In this document: positions 4,516-5,468 of the stretch, in pieces
Numbering within the stretch: position 1 is the first letter of the stretch
Layout: each line of letters opens with the position of its first letter
Assembly (NCBI GenBank): GCA_023390215.1
Contig: JAEWDG010000180.1
Location: 1-5,468, forward strand
DNA length: 5,468 nucleotides
Direction of reading: 5' to 3'
From: Bacteroidota bacterium
GTDB lineage: Bacteria; Bacteroidota; Bacteroidia; Chitinophagales; Chitinophagaceae
Notes under the pieces: model-generated
The model's input: only the letters and a program-made list of their open reading frames with translations
Databases searched by the model: none
What the model was told of the DNA's origin: nothing
Program-made: the position numbers and the translations under genes

Positions 4516-5186
4516 TAATTTGCATTGCGTCTTGCGATCAATTTGACACGCGATCAAAGCAAAAAAATTATTTGACTTTGAATAGTTCTGTTAATGGTAG
4601 AGATAATATCAAAAAGCACAACCGGCGTTCCATACGTTTACCAGGATATGATTATTCAGGCAACGGATTTTATTTTATTACCATTTGCGTTCAAAACCGT
4701 GCGCATTTGTTTGGTCAAATTACGAACGTGGGATTAGATCCATGTCCTGTTCATGAAATGGTATTGAATGATGCCGGAAAAATGGTTGCCAGATGGTATT
4801 ATGAATTAGAAATGAAATTTCATGATATCAGATGCCACGAAATGGTTGTAATGCCAGATCACTTTCATTGCATTATTGAAAATGTCGGGGCAGATGGGGC
4901 AGACCTGCGTGTCTGCCCTGAAATAATTTTATGTAATGCTAAACCGGGCGAAAATGTCGCCCCTTCGGGCGAACACGCAGGTTCGCCCCTACGGCGGGTG
5001 GTACAATGGTTCAAAACCATGACCACAAACGAATATATACGTGGCGTTAAAAACCTGGGATGGACACCATTTAATGGAAAATTGTGGCAACGTAATTATT
5101 ACGAACATATCATCCGCAATGAAACCTCCCGGCAAATCATTTCCAACTATATTGCAAATAACCCCGCGAACTGGAATAAAAAATAA
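4488..5186 (+). CDS. REP-associated tyrosine transposase (RAYT; HUH/Y1 superfamily)
   Basis: A single-strand DNA transposase/endonuclease related to IS200/IS605 TnpA; RAYTs are linked to the spread of REP palindromes. The family signature begins at HNRRSIRLPGYDYSGNGFYF (44-63). Then come ITICVQNRAHLFG, VLNDAGKMVARWYYELEMKF, and VMPDHFHCII carrying the metal-binding HUH pair His125 and His127. WFKTMTTNEYIRGVKNLGW and LWQRNYYEHIIRNE follow, with Tyr204 or Tyr205 the likely catalytic tyrosine. It ends with ISNYIANNPANW, so the catalytic frame is intact at 232 residues. Homologues usually start about ten residues before RRS; the first ~30 residues here are unlike the family, and TTG at 4572 or 4578 are alternative starts. 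Residues 134-169 are encoded by REP-like palindromes inserted in frame. No promoter or terminator is evident. Repeats follow it downstream. Confidence 0.9.
   Translation: MAFDWIAQIIICIASCDQFDTRSKQKNYLTLNSSVNGRDNIKKHNRRSIRLPGYDYSGNGFYFITICVQNRAHLFGQITNVGLDPCPVHEMVLNDAGKMVARWYYELEMKFHDIRCHEMVVMPDHFHCIIENVGADGADLRVCPEIILCNAKPGENVAPSGEHAGSPLRRVVQWFKTMTTNEYIRGVKNLGWTPFNGKLWQRNYYEHIIRNETSRQIISNYIANNPANWNKK
4887..4918 (+). repeat. REP-like hairpin inside the transposase gene (copy A)
   Basis: GGGCAGAC (4897-4904), loop CTGCGT, GTCTGCCC (4911-4918) is a perfect 8-bp stem-loop. It is preceded by a partial tandem copy: GGGGCAGA occurs at 4887 and again at 4896, period 9, which keeps the reading frame. 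It encodes GADGADLRVCP in the loop between the HUH motif and the WFKTM helix. Confidence 0.8.
4946..4988 (-). repeat. REP-like hairpins inside the transposase gene (copies B and C)
   Basis: Copy B is GGGCGA, loop AAATG, TCGCCC (4946-4962). Copy C is GGGCGAAC (4967-4974), loop ACGCAG, GTTCGCCC (4981-4988). On the minus strand copy C reads GGGCGAAC-CTGCGT-GTTCGCCC, with the same loop as copy A, so A and C are inverted copies of one element. The four arms GGGCGA/TCGCCC alternate, so B and C can also refold into a different hairpin across 4957-4972 with loop CTTC. The segment codes for PGENVAPSGEHAGSPL. Confidence 0.8.
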
Positions 5187-5262
5187 TAAATTACTGGTTG
5201 AAATGATGTTAAATGATCTGGGGTGTGGAAACCATATTCTTGTGCTTTGATTTCCGTCTCAT

Positions 5263-5344
5263 GTCCGATTAAAGTCCGATTCATGTCCGATTGATGTCCG
5301 ATTGTTGTATAGCTAGTGTATAGGTAGTGTATAGGCGGTGTAAG
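5263..5344. repeat. 11-bp phased tandem array, two sequence blocks
   Basis: GTCCGATT occurs at 5263, 5274, 5285 and 5296, exactly 11 bp apart, with variable three-base tails. The array then changes sequence but keeps the phase: GTATAG at 5307, 5318 and 5329, with a decayed GTAAG at 5340, again 11 bp apart. In total about seven and a half units are seen. The period is one DNA helical turn and is not a multiple of three, so the array is not coding. It begins 76 nt after the RAYT stop; the stretch 5187-5262 between them shows nothing I can name. Confidence 0.85.
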
Positions 5345-5398
5345 AATAAGATATTTTGTATGACTGACCAGGGAAAATGTCTGTGAGATTTTCGGATC

Positions 5399-5468
5399 GC
5401 AGTGTCCGCTTCGCTCGACACTGCTCTGAACATGGGTCCGCTTCGCTCGACACTGCTCTGAACATGGG
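5399..5468. repeat. 32-bp tandem repeat with REP-like palindrome, cut by window end
   Basis: A unit starting GTCCGCTTCGCTCGACAC and ending TGCTCTGAACATGG occurs at 5404-5435 and again at 5436-5467 without differences. The last base of the window fits the start of a third copy. The first copy sits in a hairpin: GCAGTGTC (5399-5406) pairs perfectly with GACACTGC (5417-5424) over a 10-base loop. The second copy lacks the left arm. All frames I checked contain stops, so it is non-coding. It looks like a dispersed intergenic repeat, possibly the target family of the adjacent RAYT. Confidence 0.8.

Noticed and set aside
4488..5186. Complete IS200/IS605 insertion sequence
   Set aside because: The protein is of the RAYT type, no tnpB or RNA-guide-like partner is present, and no defined left and right end hairpins bound the gene. 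It is better described as a single RAYT locus.
5041..5250. 69-residue frame overlapping the RAYT end
   Set aside because: It overlaps the conserved WQRNYYEHIIRNE region of the RAYT in another frame and has no family features.
5263..5468. CRISPR array
   Set aside because: The 11-bp and 32-bp units are directly tandem without unique spacers, and no cas gene is present in the window.

Overview
The window looks like a chromosomal stretch from a member of the Bacteroidota, with Chitinophagia-like bacteria as the best guess. The support is indirect. None of the genes has a clear Shine-Dalgarno sequence. Three genes have a -7 box close to the Bacteroidota consensus TAnnTTTG, 16-18 nt before the ATG. 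The protein set (DinB, 1-Cys peroxiredoxin, a K/A-rich RsuA/RluB-type enzyme, a Spy-like protein, a small acidic protein) fits that phylum. No rRNA or tRNA gene is present, so assignment below phylum is inference.

Bases 1-1370 hold the 3' end of dinB (DNA polymerase IV) and a 1-Cys peroxiredoxin with its own promoter, both on the plus strand. They end at a bidirectional terminator. From there two RNA pseudouridine synthases run on the minus strand: an S4-domain RsuA/RluB-type enzyme is transcribed first, and an RluA-type enzyme overlaps its end by 14 nt. Further upstream on the same strand is a separately terminated, secreted Spy/CpxP-like protein built from two similar modules. The 180-nt divergent gap at 3808-3987 separates it from a conserved-looking small acidic protein on the plus strand. 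This gap is rich in dyad symmetry and carries a candidate ECF-type promoter for the Spy-like gene.

After a strong terminator at 4320-4347 the character changes to accessory DNA. A REP-associated tyrosine transposase (RAYT, HUH/Y1 family) spans 4488-5186. A weak coding remnant lies just before it, and two kinds of tandem repeat follow it: an 11-bp-phased array at 5263-5344 and a 32-bp repeat with a REP-like palindrome running off the window end. The middle of the transposase gene is made of REP-like palindromes. Two of them are inverted copies of one design, with identical loops and compensated stem changes. The transposase therefore seems to carry, inside its own reading frame, the kind of sequence its family is thought to mobilise.

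The housekeeping genes are ordinary. The points most worth following up are the REP-in-RAYT structure, the helically phased 11-bp array, and the palindrome plus ECF-like promoter in front of the Spy-like gene.
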